Of a stretch of 64,000 nucleotides of DNA, positions 9,183 to 18,417 are shown one piece after another. Position numbers and translations under genes: made by a program. Each line of letters opens with the position of its first letter. Positions within the stretch are counted from its first letter, which is position 1. The notes beneath the pieces were generated by a model. That model was not told the origin of the DNA. It saw only the letters and a program-made list of their open reading frames with translations, and did not search any database. Origin of the DNA: Flavobacterium anhuiense (GTDB lineage Bacteria > Bacteroidota > Bacteroidia > Flavobacteriales > Flavobacteriaceae); contig NZ_JUIV01000023.1 in assembly GCF_004151235.1 (NCBI RefSeq), forward strand, positions 1 through 64,000. The letters run 5' to 3'.

Positions 9183-10440
9183 TAAACCTTGGTTCTGGAT
9201 TCCGCTTCTTAATTTTGCATCTGGATTACCGTATGCCATAATTATTTCGGTTTCGGTAATTATGTACAAAAATCTAGGAATTTCAAATGAAGACATCGGA
9301 GTTTATACCAGTTTATTATATCTTCCCTGGGTTGTAAAACCGCTTTGGAGTCCGCTTATTGAATTGATCGGAACCAAAAGAAAATGGTTTTTATTGATGC
9401 AGTTAATAATTTCGATTTCCTTTTTGCTGGTCGGATTTGTAATTCCAACAAATGGATTTTTCATCATGTCTTTGGCCATATTTTGGGTTGCCGCTTTCGC
9501 TTCGGCATCTAACGATATTGCTACTGACGGCTTTTATTTATTGGTTTTGCCAGAAGACAAACAGTCTTTCTTTATCGGAATCAGAAGCACTTTCTACAGG
9601 CTTTCAATGCTCGCAGGAAACGGATTGGTGGTTCTTTTTGCTGGATATTTAGAACATAAATTTGGAGACAATACAAAAGCTTGGTCGTATACCATGATTT
9701 GCGTTGGTTTATTGATGACATTTATTACCGCTTACAATTTTATTTTTACGCCAAAAAATGAAATTAATGTTGTAGAGAGCAGTAAAGAAACATCGCATCA
9801 AAACTTTGGAACCATATTTATCAATTTCTTCAAGAAAAAACAAATCGGATTAATTCTTGCCTTTGTTTTAGTTTTCAGATTAGGAGAATCACAATTGCTA
9901 AAAATGTTAAGTCCTTTTTTATTAGATTCTAAAGAACTTGGAGGAATGGGATTAGACACCGAAGCCGTTGGAATTATTTACGGAACATTTGGAGTTGCCG
10001 CATTGACTTTAGGGGGAATTTTGGGAGGAATTGCCATTTCACGACATGGCCTTACCAAATGGATGTTTCCAATGTTTTTAGCGATGCATTTGCCAATTAT
10101 TGGTTTTATTCTATTAGCATTTTTTCACCCAACATCAATTTATTACATTTATATCGTCGTTATTTTAGAACAATTTGGTTATGGTTTTGGTTTTACGGCA
10201 TTTATGATGTATTTAATCCATGTTGCCGAAGGAGAATCAAAAACGGCACATTATGCATTGGCAACAGGATTTATGGCAATGGGAATGATGCTGCCAGGAA
10301 TGTTAAGTGGCTACATTCAAAAATATTTAGGCTACGGAAACTTCTTTATTTGGGTTTTAATAGCTACAATTCCAGGTCTTATTTTATCACGTTTTTTAAT
10401 ATTCCCAAAAGATTTTGGGAAGAAATCAGAAGAAGTTTAA
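9169..10440 (+). CDS. MFS permease, AmpG-like muropeptide importer
   Basis: A 423-residue inner-membrane protein with about 12 hydrophobic helices and no signal peptide. The start region (FWIPLLNFASGLPYAIIISVSVIMYKNLGIS) and LLYLPWVVKPLWSPLIE match the AmpG/PAT branch of the major facilitator superfamily, as does ASNDIATDGFYLLVLP. AmpG proteins bring GlcNAc-anhydroMurNAc muropeptides into the cytoplasm. The overlap with the GHL10 gene and nearness to anmK and a NagZ-like gene support that substrate over a generic sugar. Confidence 0.85.
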   Translation: MKTDNKPWFWIPLLNFASGLPYAIIISVSVIMYKNLGISNEDIGVYTSLLYLPWVVKPLWSPLIELIGTKRKWFLLMQLIISISFLLVGFVIPTNGFFIMSLAIFWVAAFASASNDIATDGFYLLVLPEDKQSFFIGIRSTFYRLSMLAGNGLVVLFAGYLEHKFGDNTKAWSYTMICVGLLMTFITAYNFIFTPKNEINVVESSKETSHQNFGTIFINFFKKKQIGLILAFVLVFRLGESQLLKMLSPFLLDSKELGGMGLDTEAVGIIYGTFGVAALTLGGILGGIAISRHGLTKWMFPMFLAMHLPIIGFILLAFFHPTSIYYIYIVVILEQFGYGFGFTAFMMYLIHVAEGESKTAHYALATGFMAMGMMLPGMLSGYIQKYLGYGNFFIWVLIATIPGLILSRFLIFPKDFGKKSEEV

Positions 10441-10461
10441 TCCCAAATCAAACTTTAACCT

Positions 10462-10803
10462 ATGGAAATCAATGAGAATTTGCAGAACGAACGAAATCTG
10501 AAAGGATCAGAGTTCGAAAAAAACGGAAATCTTGAAAAAGCGATTGAGTTGTATGAAGAAAATGTTGCAGAAGGCTTTAAAGGAAATCATCCTTACGATC
10601 GATTAGCAACGATCTACAAAAACGAAAACGATCTGGACAATGAAATCCGGGTTTTAGAAAAAGCAATTGTGGTTTACGAAATTATCACAATTGAAGACCG
10701 ATTGGAAGGATTGCCAAAACTTTTCCGTTTTAAAAACCGATTGGAAAAAGCTATTGAAACCAAAAAACAATTGGCTAAACAGAAAAAGGCAAAATTAAAG
10801 TAA
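10462..10803 (+). CDS. Small tetratricopeptide-like protein
   Basis: 113 residues, helical, highly charged, no export signal. Segments GSEFEKNGNLEKAIELYEEN and YDRLATIYKNENDLDNEIRV each fit a TPR unit, followed by a lysine-rich tail. It lies 21 bases after the permease gene in the same direction and is probably co-transcribed. TPR proteins mediate protein contacts; the partner is unknown. Confidence 0.65.
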   Translation: MEINENLQNERNLKGSEFEKNGNLEKAIELYEENVAEGFKGNHPYDRLATIYKNENDLDNEIRVLEKAIVVYEIITIEDRLEGLPKLFRFKNRLEKAIETKKQLAKQKKAKLK

Positions 10804-10886
10804 ATGAATTTAAAGAAAGCTTAATTTTCTTTAACCATATAAGAGATTAAGTAATTTAAGCCAAACTTTATGAACTTCATATCTTA

Positions 10887-11351
10887 ATGGTAAAAAACGA
10901 AATGAGTAATTTAAAACGCACTAATTCAGACGATATCGATTTTATAAATCTGGTTATTTTATTAGACCAAGATTTAGCGATTCGAGATGGCGAAGATCAT
11001 GCGTTTTACAATCAGTTTAATAAAACCGATAAAATAAAACACACAATCGTGTATTATGAAAACGGAATTCCAGTTGGTTGTGGCGCTTTTCGCGAAAAAG
11101 AACCAGATACGACAGAAATTAAACGAATGTACGTTCATCCCGATCATAGAAAAAAAGGAATCGCTTCTGCCATTTTAGCAGCACTTGAAATCTGGGCAAA
11201 AGAAGTAGGTTATACTTATACTATTTTAGAAACGGGAAAAAATCAGCCAGAAGCGATTAACTTATATCAAAAATTAAATTATACCATAATTCCCAATTAT
11301 CCGCCTTACGAAAAAATGGATAATAGTGTTTGCATGAAAAAGACTTTATAA
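10887..11351 (+). CDS. GNAT-family N-acetyltransferase
   Basis: 154 residues. The acetyl-CoA binding core is visible as EIKRMYVHPDHRKKGIASAI (the R/Q-x-x-G-x-G/A loop), followed by LETGKNQPEAINLYQKLNY, the usual C-terminal strand and helix. Nothing fixes the acceptor substrate. The gene is in line with the muropeptide cluster and ends two bases before the GH3 gene starts, so it is likely in the same operon. ATG at 10887 chosen; a second ATG lies 15 bases downstream. Confidence 0.85.
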   Translation: MVKNEMSNLKRTNSDDIDFINLVILLDQDLAIRDGEDHAFYNQFNKTDKIKHTIVYYENGIPVGCGAFREKEPDTTEIKRMYVHPDHRKKGIASAILAALEIWAKEVGYTYTILETGKNQPEAINLYQKLNYTIIPNYPPYEKMDNSVCMKKTL

Positions 11352-11353
11352 TA

Positions 11354-12967
11354 ATGAAAATCACAGCCGAAGCATTACGACAAAAAATAGGACAATTTTT
11401 CTTTCCAGCAGTATTCATAAACGATACCGAAGAAAATATTCAAGAAACCGAACGCCTTATAAAAGAACATAATATTGGCGGACTGACCTTTTTTCACAGC
11501 CGTGCGAGCGCCGCAACGAATTACGAAAGCAAGAAAAAAGTAGTTTTTAACGATGACAGCTATGATAAAATCAAAGCTTTGATCGTGCGTTATCAAAAAG
11601 CTGCTTCTACTCCACTTTTAATCAGTATTGATGCAGAATGGGGATTGGCAATGCGCATTGAAAAAACACCGCAATATCCGTATGCTATTACCCTTGGCGC
11701 TTTGCCAGAAAACAAAGCCAATTTGGTTTACGAAACTGGAAAACAAATTGGATTGGATTTAAAAGCGGCAGGAATTCAGTACAATTTATCGCCTTTGGCA
11801 GACATCAACAATAATCCAAATAATCCTGTTATTGGATACCGTTCTTTTGGTGAAAACAAACAAAAAGTAGCCGATTTTGCTATCGAATATTTAAAAGGAA
11901 TGTCAGAAGTTGGCGTTTTAGGCTGTCTAAAACACTTCCCTGGACACGGAAATACTAATGTCGATTCGCATTTAGGATTGCCTGTTTTAAAACAAACTTT
12001 GGAAGAATTATTAGATAACGAATTATATCCATTCATTAAAGGAATTGAAAACAATGTCGATTCGATCATGATCGGACATTTATCGGTTCCGAGTTTAAAT
12101 GACGGAAAAGATATCTCAGCAACCTTGTCAAAAGCAGTTATTCAAGATCTTTTACGTGATAAATTAGGTTATGATGGTTTGGTAATTTCTGATGCTCTAA
12201 ATATGCACAGCGTTTCTAAATTATACGAAACAAAAGGTCAATTAGAATGGGAAGCTTTCAACGCTGGAAATGATATTTTATGTTTCGCCGAAAATGTTCC
12301 TGAGGGAATTGAAGCGATTTATAAAAACGCTTCGCCAGACCGTATTTTCGAAAGCTACAACAGAATTATGAAAGCCAAAGAAAAAGTCGGAGTTCTTTCT
12401 GGAAACATTTCTGCTTCAGGTGAATTAAATTTCGAAAAAACATCAAAAATAAACTTAGAAATTGCTCAAAATGCGATTACCAAACTTATAGACAACGCAA
12501 GTTCAGAATTGGCTTTTGAAGCTCAGAAAAACAACAAATTAGCCAAACTGAGTTTATATAAAAATACTGAAAATACATTCTTCAAAACTTTAAATACAAA
12601 ACTCGATTCTCCAGAATTCGCTTTTGAAAATTTAGAAGTTTCGGATATTTCGACAATCAAAAAAGAATTAGAAAATTTTGAAACGATTATTATTTCATTG
12701 TTTGTTCCAAAAGCAAAACCGCTGAATAATTTCGAAATTGACAACGAAGTTTTAGAATTGCTTTCTGAATTATTGCAGACCAAAAAATGCATTGTTTTTG
12801 TTTTCGGAAATCCATACGCATTGCCTTTAATTCCTAACTTGAAAAAAGCTTCAGGATTAATTGAAGCGTATCAGGATTTTGAAGAATTTCAAAAAACAGC
12901 GGGAGTTCAATTTTTAGAAAAAAATATTTTCAATGGCGTTTTACCAGTAAATATTGACATTCAATAA
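11354..12967 (+). CDS. GH3 beta-N-acetylhexosaminidase, NagZ type
   Basis: Predicted to remove GlcNAc from muropeptides, leaving anhydroMurNAc for AnmK. The NagZ signature LKHFPGHGNTNVDSHLGLPV is present with the mobile-loop His acting as acid/base (DSH), and the nucleophile Asp is in VISDALNMHSVS. No signal peptide is visible, so it should work in the cytoplasm. At 537 residues it is longer than single-domain NagZ (about 340) and carries a C-terminal region of about 170 residues resembling the second domain of other GH3 proteins. The frame is open to a TTG at 11330; the ATG at 11354 fits the homologous start (MKITAEALRQKIGQFF). Confidence 0.88.
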   Translation: MKITAEALRQKIGQFFFPAVFINDTEENIQETERLIKEHNIGGLTFFHSRASAATNYESKKKVVFNDDSYDKIKALIVRYQKAASTPLLISIDAEWGLAMRIEKTPQYPYAITLGALPENKANLVYETGKQIGLDLKAAGIQYNLSPLADINNNPNNPVIGYRSFGENKQKVADFAIEYLKGMSEVGVLGCLKHFPGHGNTNVDSHLGLPVLKQTLEELLDNELYPFIKGIENNVDSIMIGHLSVPSLNDGKDISATLSKAVIQDLLRDKLGYDGLVISDALNMHSVSKLYETKGQLEWEAFNAGNDILCFAENVPEGIEAIYKNASPDRIFESYNRIMKAKEKVGVLSGNISASGELNFEKTSKINLEIAQNAITKLIDNASSELAFEAQKNNKLAKLSLYKNTENTFFKTLNTKLDSPEFAFENLEVSDISTIKKELENFETIIISLFVPKAKPLNNFEIDNEVLELLSELLQTKKCIVFVFGNPYALPLIPNLKKASGLIEAYQDFEEFQKTAGVQFLEKNIFNGVLPVNIDIQ

Positions 12968-13025
12968 GTTAAAACATAAAATAGTCAAAATTTATCAACT
13001 TATAAATTTTTATAATCACATCTTA

Positions 13026-13058
13026 TTGTAAGAACCTGTACTTATACCCTACTTTTGC
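13026..13058 (+). promoter_or_regulatory. Promoter of the peroxiredoxin gene
   Basis: TTG at 13026-13028 and TACTTTTGC at 13050-13058, 21 bases apart, match the Bacteroidota -33/-7 pattern and lie about 33 bases before the ATG. Confidence 0.65.
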
Positions 13059-13090
13059 ACCAAATAAATTTTTAACGTAAAACGAATATT

Positions 13091-13729
13091 ATGTCTTTAG
13101 TAGGAAAAAAATTCCCAAGTATTGCAGTAGATGCTATCTCAGAAATGGGTGACAATTTAAAAATCAACATTTTTGAAGAAGCAGTAAACAACAATAAAAA
13201 AGTACTTTTATTTTGGTACCCAAAAGATTTTACTTTTGTATGTCCAACTGAATTACACGCCTTTCAAGCTGCATTACCAGAATTCGAAAAAAGAAATACT
13301 ATCGTAATTGGTGCTTCTTGCGACACAAACGAAGTTCACTTTGCTTGGTTAAACACTCCAAAAAACAATGGTGGAATCGAAGGTGTTACTTACCCAATCT
13401 TAGCTGATACAAACCGTAATTTAGCTAACATTTTAGGTATTCTTGATATCGAATCTACAAGCTACAGTGAAGATACAGACTCAGTTATCATCGAAGGTTC
13501 AAACGTAACTTACAGAGCTACTTACCTAATTGACGAAACTGGAAAAATTTTCCACGAAAGCGTAAACGATATGCCATTAGGACGTAACGTAAACGAATAC
13601 TTAAGAATGGTTGACGCTTACACTCACATCCAAACTAAAGGTGAAGTTTGTCCAGCAAACTGGGAAGCTGGTAAAGAAGCAATGTCTGCTGACAGAATCA
13701 GTACTGCTGAATACTTAAGCGCTAATTAA
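13091..13729 (+). CDS. Typical 2-Cys peroxiredoxin (AhpC/Prx1 type)
   Basis: Reduces hydrogen peroxide and organic peroxides in the cytoplasm using thioredoxin or a similar donor. The peroxidatic cysteine is C51 in FWYPKDFTFVCPTELHAF and the resolving cysteine is C187 in GEVCPANW. The length (212 aa) is usual for the AhpC class. It leads a cluster with a thioredoxin, a DUF6952 protein and a thiol peroxidase, so the reductant is probably the thioredoxin encoded next. The 222 bases after it hold repeats built from CTAAG words. Confidence 0.93.
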   Translation: MSLVGKKFPSIAVDAISEMGDNLKINIFEEAVNNNKKVLLFWYPKDFTFVCPTELHAFQAALPEFEKRNTIVIGASCDTNEVHFAWLNTPKNNGGIEGVTYPILADTNRNLANILGILDIESTSYSEDTDSVIIEGSNVTYRATYLIDETGKIFHESVNDMPLGRNVNEYLRMVDAYTHIQTKGEVCPANWEAGKEAMSADRISTAEYLSAN

Positions 13730-13813
13730 GCTGCTAAGATACTAAGGTTCTAAGTTGCTAAGTTTTTAAACTTAACTTTTGAATCTTAAATACAATTCTA
13801 CAATAAAAGTCAA

Positions 13814-13848
13814 GAGATTCTAAGATCAAACTTAGATCTTAGAATCTC
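13814..13848. repeat. 14-bp perfect inverted repeat among CTAAG-word repeats
   Basis: Arms GAGATTCTAAGATC (13814-13827) and its complement (13835-13848) enclose AAACTTA. Around it (13733-13775 and 13900-13935) the words CTAAG, GGTTCTAAG and TTGCTAAG recur on both strands. Similar words occur at 14279-14356 and 42705-42736. Confidence 0.6.
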
Positions 13849-13951
13849 AATGACTTAAAAAAATCAAAATAAATCCACACAAAGTTATTCGGTTCTAGAG
13901 CAAACTTAGCATCTTAGAACCTTAGCAACTTAGTGTCTAAAAAATAAAATT

Positions 13952-14260
13952 ATGTTAATCGACTTAAACGAAGATACGTTAGCAGATTTAGTTGCTAAAA
14001 ACGAAAAAGTAGTGGTGCAATATTCAGCTTCATGGTGTGGAAATTGCCGTATTATGAAACCAAAATTCAAAAAATTAGCAACAGAAAATGAAGCTATCAC
14101 TTTTGTTTTGGTTGATGCAGAAAATTCTCCTGAGTCTAGAAAATTAGCTAATGTGAGTAACTTGCCAACATTTGCAACTTTCGTAAACGGACAATTGGTT
14201 GGCGAAACGCAAACTAACAAACAAGAAGTTTTAATCGATCTTGTAAACGCAATTGCATAA
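13952..14260 (+). CDS. Thioredoxin-family protein (WCGNC active site)
   Basis: 102 residues, the size of a bare thioredoxin domain, no signal peptide. The active site is SWCGNCRIM (C29, C32), with Asn in place of the Pro of WCGPC, which should alter redox potential. A cis-proline region is seen in SNLPTFATFVNG. It follows the peroxiredoxin and precedes the DUF6952 gene; a role as the peroxiredoxin's electron donor is inferred from position. Confidence 0.9.
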   Translation: MLIDLNEDTLADLVAKNEKVVVQYSASWCGNCRIMKPKFKKLATENEAITFVLVDAENSPESRKLANVSNLPTFATFVNGQLVGETQTNKQEVLIDLVNAIA

Positions 14261-14278
14261 ATTTAGATATTAGACTGG

Positions 14279-14356
14279 CTTAGATTTTTAGACTTCTTAG
14301 AAGTTGTCTACAAACTAAAAAGGTCTATGAAGTCTAAGAATGTCTAAAAATCTAAG
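14279..14356. repeat. Inverted repeat of TAGATTTTTAGAC words
   Basis: Positions 14279-14300 and 14334-14356 are inverted copies differing by one inserted base. Several CTAAGAA and GTCTA words are shared with the repeats after the peroxiredoxin gene. Confidence 0.6.
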
Positions 14357-14367
14357 AAGTCTAAATT

Positions 14368-14625
14368 ATGAAATTACCAGTAATTAAGCATTTAACGCAA
14401 TTCATTGAAGAAAACGATCAGGATTATATCATTGAAACGATCGAAGTTCTAGAAGCGATGACGGAAATTCCTTCTCTAAAAGACGAAGAATTAGATGTAA
14501 TCGGTGAATTGATTTCAAATATGTACGGTGCCCTTGAAGTACAAAAATTGGTTGCTCAAGGAACAGACAAAAAAGAAGCTCTAAATACGTTTATGAAACG
14601 TGTTTTAGGCTCAATCGATAAGTAA
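14368..14625 (+). CDS. DUF6952 family small protein
   Basis: 85 residues beginning MKLPVIKHLTQFIEEND, helical, acidic, no export signal. It matches my recollection of the DUF6952 family, which accompanies peroxiredoxin and thioredoxin genes in flavobacteria. Biochemical function unknown. A terminator follows, closing the peroxiredoxin-thioredoxin-DUF6952 group. Confidence 0.7.
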   Translation: MKLPVIKHLTQFIEENDQDYIIETIEVLEAMTEIPSLKDEELDVIGELISNMYGALEVQKLVAQGTDKKEALNTFMKRVLGSIDK

Positions 14626-14666
14626 ATCGGCTTCCTCCCAAGAATAAATAAAAAAACAAAGCTGAG

Positions 14667-14699
14667 AAAGCGTTTCTAATTTAGGGACGCTTTTTTTTT
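14667..14699 (+). terminator. Rho-independent terminator
   Basis: Stem AAAGCGT/ACGCTTT with a 13-base loop and a run of nine T residues. Confidence 0.8.
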
Positions 14700-14749
14700 A
14701 GTTTATAGTCTCAGTGGCCGTTTTCAATCTCTCTGTTGACCCCATCTTT

Positions 14750-14852
14750 GTCAGGCTGAGCGAAGTCGAAGCCCACGTAAAGTAATTCTACAAAGACTAA
14801 CTATTTATATTGCGCAACTCCGTACTCGGGCTTCGACTCCGCTCAGCCTGAC
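14750..14852. repeat. 25-bp inverted repeat, GTCAGGCTGAGCGAAGTCG family
   Basis: Positions 14750-14774 and 14828-14852 are reverse complements with one mismatch, 53 bases apart. The core CTGAGCGAAGTCGAAG also occurs at 3218-3233. With the repeats around it, this fills most of the gap of about 375 bases before tpx. A partial copy of the GAATTCGTGGC repeat follows at about 14885-14900. Confidence 0.7.
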
Positions 14853-14967
14853 AACAGCAATAAATCTAAAATTATTAGATAAATTCATGAATTCGTGGCC
14901 ACCCAAAACCAATCTTAATCTCTCCTTAAACCCATAACAAATACTTTTAGATTCAAATATTAATCCT

Positions 14968-14976
14968 TACTTTTGA
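14968..14976 (+). promoter_or_regulatory. Promoter -7 element of tpx
   Basis: TACTTTTGA (14968-14976), 26 bases before the ATG, matches TAnnTTTG. The -33 element is less clear. Confidence 0.5.
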
Positions 14977-15001
14977 GCCTCATTAATTTTAAACAAAAAT
15001 C

Positions 15002-15499
15002 ATGGCATCTATCACATTAGGAGGAAATCCAGTTCATACATCAGGCGAATTACCAGCAGTTGGATCGCAATTAGCTGACTTCAGTTTAGTACAAAACGAT
15101 TTATCTGTTGCTACTTTAAGCAATTTCGCTGGTAAAAAATTAGTTTTAAATATTTTCCCAAGTGTTGATACAGGAACTTGTGCAGCATCTGTTAGAAAAT
15201 TCAATGCAAGTGCAAGCGGATTAGAAAACACTACCGTTTTATGCATTTCTAGAGACTTGCCATTCGCTCAAAAACGTTTCTGTGGTGCTGAAGGTTTAGA
15301 AAACGTTGTAAACTTATCTGATTTTCAAGAAGGTGCTTTTGGTAAAGCAAACGGTTTAGAAATTGTTGATGGACCATTAAAAGGTTTACACTCAAGAGCA
15401 ATCATTGTTGTTGATGCTAACGGAAAAGTTGTTCACACAGAACAAGTTGCAGAAATTGCAAATGAACCAAATTACGAAGCAGCTTTAGCAGCACTATAA
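15002..15499 (+). CDS. tpx: Thiol peroxidase
   Basis: An atypical 2-Cys peroxiredoxin of the Tpx class, thioredoxin-dependent. The peroxidatic cysteine C60 is in FPSVDTGTCAASVRKFN and the resolving cysteine C94 in FAQKRFCGAEGLENV. The 165-residue length and the start (TLGGNPVHTSGELPAVG) are standard for Tpx. It has its own promoter and is followed after 13 bases by dgkA. Confidence 0.95.
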   Translation: MASITLGGNPVHTSGELPAVGSQLADFSLVQNDLSVATLSNFAGKKLVLNIFPSVDTGTCAASVRKFNASASGLENTTVLCISRDLPFAQKRFCGAEGLENVVNLSDFQEGAFGKANGLEIVDGPLKGLHSRAIIVVDANGKVVHTEQVAEIANEPNYEAALAAL

Positions 15500-15512
15500 T
15501 ATTTTCCTATAA

Positions 15513-15887
15513 ATGGAGTTTCAAAAAGATAATACATTTGTTACAGGCCGTTTAAAGAGCATGACATATGCTTTTAACGGCGCTGTAAAATTAATTAAAA
15601 CAGAACACAGCATTATGGTTCAATTTTCATTGGGAATCATAATGACTATTTTAGGTTTTTATTTTCATATTTCACAAACCGAATGGCTTTGTCAGACCTT
15701 GGCAATCGGTTTAGTTTTAGCAATTGAAGGATTAAATACAGCAGTTGAAAAAATTGCCGATTTTATCCATCCTGATTACAGCAAACGAATCGGATTTATT
15801 AAAGATATTGCTGCTGGAGCGGTATTTTTTGCCGCAATGACTGCAATCGCAATAGGCTTGATTATTTATATTCCAAAATTTACTTAG
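15513..15887 (+). CDS. dgkA: Diacylglycerol kinase family membrane protein
   Basis: 124 residues with three hydrophobic helices. The family signature is seen as IEGLNTAVEKIADFIHPDYS, with the catalytic Glu and Asn of the DgkA class, and FNGAVKLIKTEHS near the start. It phosphorylates diacylglycerol or undecaprenol at the inner membrane; in this phylum undecaprenol is as likely as diacylglycerol. It lies between tpx and ftsK, with 18 bases before ftsK. Confidence 0.85.
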   Translation: MEFQKDNTFVTGRLKSMTYAFNGAVKLIKTEHSIMVQFSLGIIMTILGFYFHISQTEWLCQTLAIGLVLAIEGLNTAVEKIADFIHPDYSKRIGFIKDIAAGAVFFAAMTAIAIGLIIYIPKFT

Positions 15888-15905
15888 GCAAAGGAAAAAG
15901 CAAGA

Positions 15906-18365
15906 ATGGCAAAAAATAAAAAAGAAACTGTAGATAAAAAAAACGATAAACAAGAAGGAAATAAAAGATCATTTAAGATATCCAAACAACAAAAATTTGT
16001 TTTAGGATGTCTTTTGGTTCTTTTTTCTATTGCATTATTAGTCGCATTTATTTCTTTTTATGTTAACGGACAATGGCAAAACGACCAAAGTATTGTAAAC
16101 CAGCTTGGTGATCGTTCTGAAGTGGCAGAGAATTGGCTCGGAAAATTCGGTGCTTATCTTGCCGATCTGATTATCTATAGAGGCTTTGGACTTGCCTCTT
16201 TCATTTTCGTACGTTTATTTTTCCTTACCGGGATGTTTTTAGCGCTGGAACTTTCGACTCAAAAGCTTAAAAACACTTGGTTCTGGGATATTTTTGCCAT
16301 TATAATTGTTTCTGTACTATTTGGTTTCTTTGCTACTTCTGCACCAGAATTAGGAGGGACAATTGGTTACGAATTAAATTTATTCCTTCAAGACTACATC
16401 GGAAAAACAGGTACTCTGCTTACATTGCTTTTTGGTTTGATTGTCTATTTGATTTTCAAAATCAAATTATCTCCAGAAAAAATCCAATCGTATTTTGATT
16501 CTACTAAAAAAGAATTCAAATCAGAATTTGACACTTTAAAGCCAGCAGCAAACCAGCCTGAAAGCGCTTACAATTTAGAAGAATTTGCCGTCGTAGAAGA
16601 AAAACAGGAAGAAGAAGATCCTGAATTGGACAATATCCATATCAAGACTGTTGACACTCAGTTTGAACTTAATAAAGAAGCTTTAAAACCAACCATTTCT
16701 CACGCTTCAGAAATTGAATTAAATCCGGTTTTAAAGCCAATTGCTCCAAAACAAGAATTGCCATTAGTTTCTCCTGATGAAGCTTTCGTAATAGAAAAAG
16801 CGGAAGAAGAAGATATTCTCGAAGAAAACTTAGCTTCACGCCTAGTTGCCGATTTCGGATTATTTGATCCGACTTTGGATTTATCCAATTATAAATTCCC
16901 AACCATCGATTTATTAAAAGAATATTCGACTGGCGGAATTACAATTAATCAGGAAGAATTAGAAGAAAATAAAAACAGAATTGTAGACACACTTCGAAAC
17001 TACAAAATTGAAATTGCACAGATTAAAGCAACCGTTGGACCATCGGTTACTTTATATGAAATTGTGCCAGAAGCAGGAATCAGAATTTCTAAAATTAAGA
17101 GTTTAGAAGACGATATTGCTCTGTCATTATCAGCACTAGGAATTCGTATTATTGCGCCAATTCCAGGAAAAGGTACTATCGGTATTGAGGTTCCAAACAA
17201 AAACCCAACTATGGTTTCTATGAAAAGTGTTATTGGAGCGGCAAAGTTCCAAGAAGCTGAAATGGAATTGCCAATTGCATTAGGAAAAACTATTTCTAAC
17301 GAAACTTTTGTTGTCGATCTTGCCAAAATGCCTCACTTATTGATGGCTGGAGCAACAGGACAAGGAAAATCTGTTGGACTAAATGCCGTTTTAACTTCTC
17401 TTTTATACAAAAAACATCCAGCTGAAGTCAAATTTGTTTTGGTCGATCCGAAAAAAGTAGAGCTTACGCTTTTCAATAAAATTGAAAGACATTATCTAGC
17501 TAAACTTCCTGACACAGAAGATGCTATTATTACCGATAATGCTAAAGTTGTCAATACTCTGAACTCACTTTGTGTGGAGATGGATAATCGTTATTCTTTA
17601 CTAAAAGATGCGATGGTTCGTAATATTAAAGAATACAACGAAAAATTTAAGTCTAGAAAATTAAATCCAGAAGCTGGGCACCGATTTTTACCTTACATCG
17701 TTTTAGTTGTCGATGAGTTCGCCGATTTGATTATGACTGCAGGAAAAGAAGTTGAAGTTCCGATTGCCCGTTTGGCTCAATTAGCCCGTGCTATTGGTAT
17801 CCACTTAATTATTGCAACACAAAGACCGTCTGTAAACGTTATAACAGGTTTAATCAAAGCCAATTTCCCTGCCAGAATTGCGTTTAGAGTAACTTCAAAA
17901 ATTGACTCTAGAACCATTTTGGACACTCAGGGAGCCGATCAGCTGATTGGACGCGGAGATTTATTATACACGAATGGAAACGATGTAATTCGTGTGCAAT
18001 GTGCTTTCATTGACACTCCTGAGGTAGAAAAAATTACGGATTTTATTGGAGGACAAAAAGCATATGCCACAGCTTATTTGCTTCCAGAGTTTGTTGGAGA
18101 AGAAAGTGGCATCAATCTTGATATAGATATTTCCGAAAGAGATACTTTATTTAGAGAAGCGGCAGAGATAATTGTCAATGCACAGCAAGGTTCTGCTTCT
18201 TTATTGCAACGAAAATTAAAATTAGGATACAACAGAGCGGGTCGTTTGATCGACCAACTTGAGGCAGCAGGTATTGTTGGTCCGTTTGAAGGCAGTAAAG
18301 CACGCAGTGTAAACATCTTAGATTTAAATGCTCTTGATCAATTTTTTAATAATGAACAAAATTAA
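15906..18365 (+). CDS. ftsK: DNA translocase FtsK
   Basis: 819 residues. About four N-terminal membrane helices (roughly residues 30-180) anchor it at the division septum. An acidic linker follows, then the motor: Walker A GATGQGKSVGLN near residue 482 and Walker B VLVVDEFADLI near 600. LIIATQRPSVNVITG lies between motor and C-terminus. The final 60 residues form the winged-helix gamma domain (ASLLQRKLKLGYNRAGRLID). It pumps chromosome DNA during division and activates XerCD at dif. Confidence 0.96.
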   Translation: MAKNKKETVDKKNDKQEGNKRSFKISKQQKFVLGCLLVLFSIALLVAFISFYVNGQWQNDQSIVNQLGDRSEVAENWLGKFGAYLADLIIYRGFGLASFIFVRLFFLTGMFLALELSTQKLKNTWFWDIFAIIIVSVLFGFFATSAPELGGTIGYELNLFLQDYIGKTGTLLTLLFGLIVYLIFKIKLSPEKIQSYFDSTKKEFKSEFDTLKPAANQPESAYNLEEFAVVEEKQEEEDPELDNIHIKTVDTQFELNKEALKPTISHASEIELNPVLKPIAPKQELPLVSPDEAFVIEKAEEEDILEENLASRLVADFGLFDPTLDLSNYKFPTIDLLKEYSTGGITINQEELEENKNRIVDTLRNYKIEIAQIKATVGPSVTLYEIVPEAGIRISKIKSLEDDIALSLSALGIRIIAPIPGKGTIGIEVPNKNPTMVSMKSVIGAAKFQEAEMELPIALGKTISNETFVVDLAKMPHLLMAGATGQGKSVGLNAVLTSLLYKKHPAEVKFVLVDPKKVELTLFNKIERHYLAKLPDTEDAIITDNAKVVNTLNSLCVEMDNRYSLLKDAMVRNIKEYNEKFKSRKLNPEAGHRFLPYIVLVVDEFADLIMTAGKEVEVPIARLAQLARAIGIHLIIATQRPSVNVITGLIKANFPARIAFRVTSKIDSRTILDTQGADQLIGRGDLLYTNGNDVIRVQCAFIDTPEVEKITDFIGGQKAYATAYLLPEFVGEESGINLDIDISERDTLFREAAEIIVNAQQGSASLLQRKLKLGYNRAGRLIDQLEAAGIVGPFEGSKARSVNILDLNALDQFFNNEQN

Positions 18366-18417
18366 TCCAATCATGAAAGCAAAAATTCAAGAAATCAACA
18401 ACAATTCTATCACAAAC

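Noticed and set aside
13045..13053. ATACCCTAC before the peroxiredoxin gene as a fourth ECF-type motif
   Set aside because: Last base of the first half differs (GTAGGGTAT) and the required GTTTYA at 14 bases is missing; it overlaps the normal promoter.
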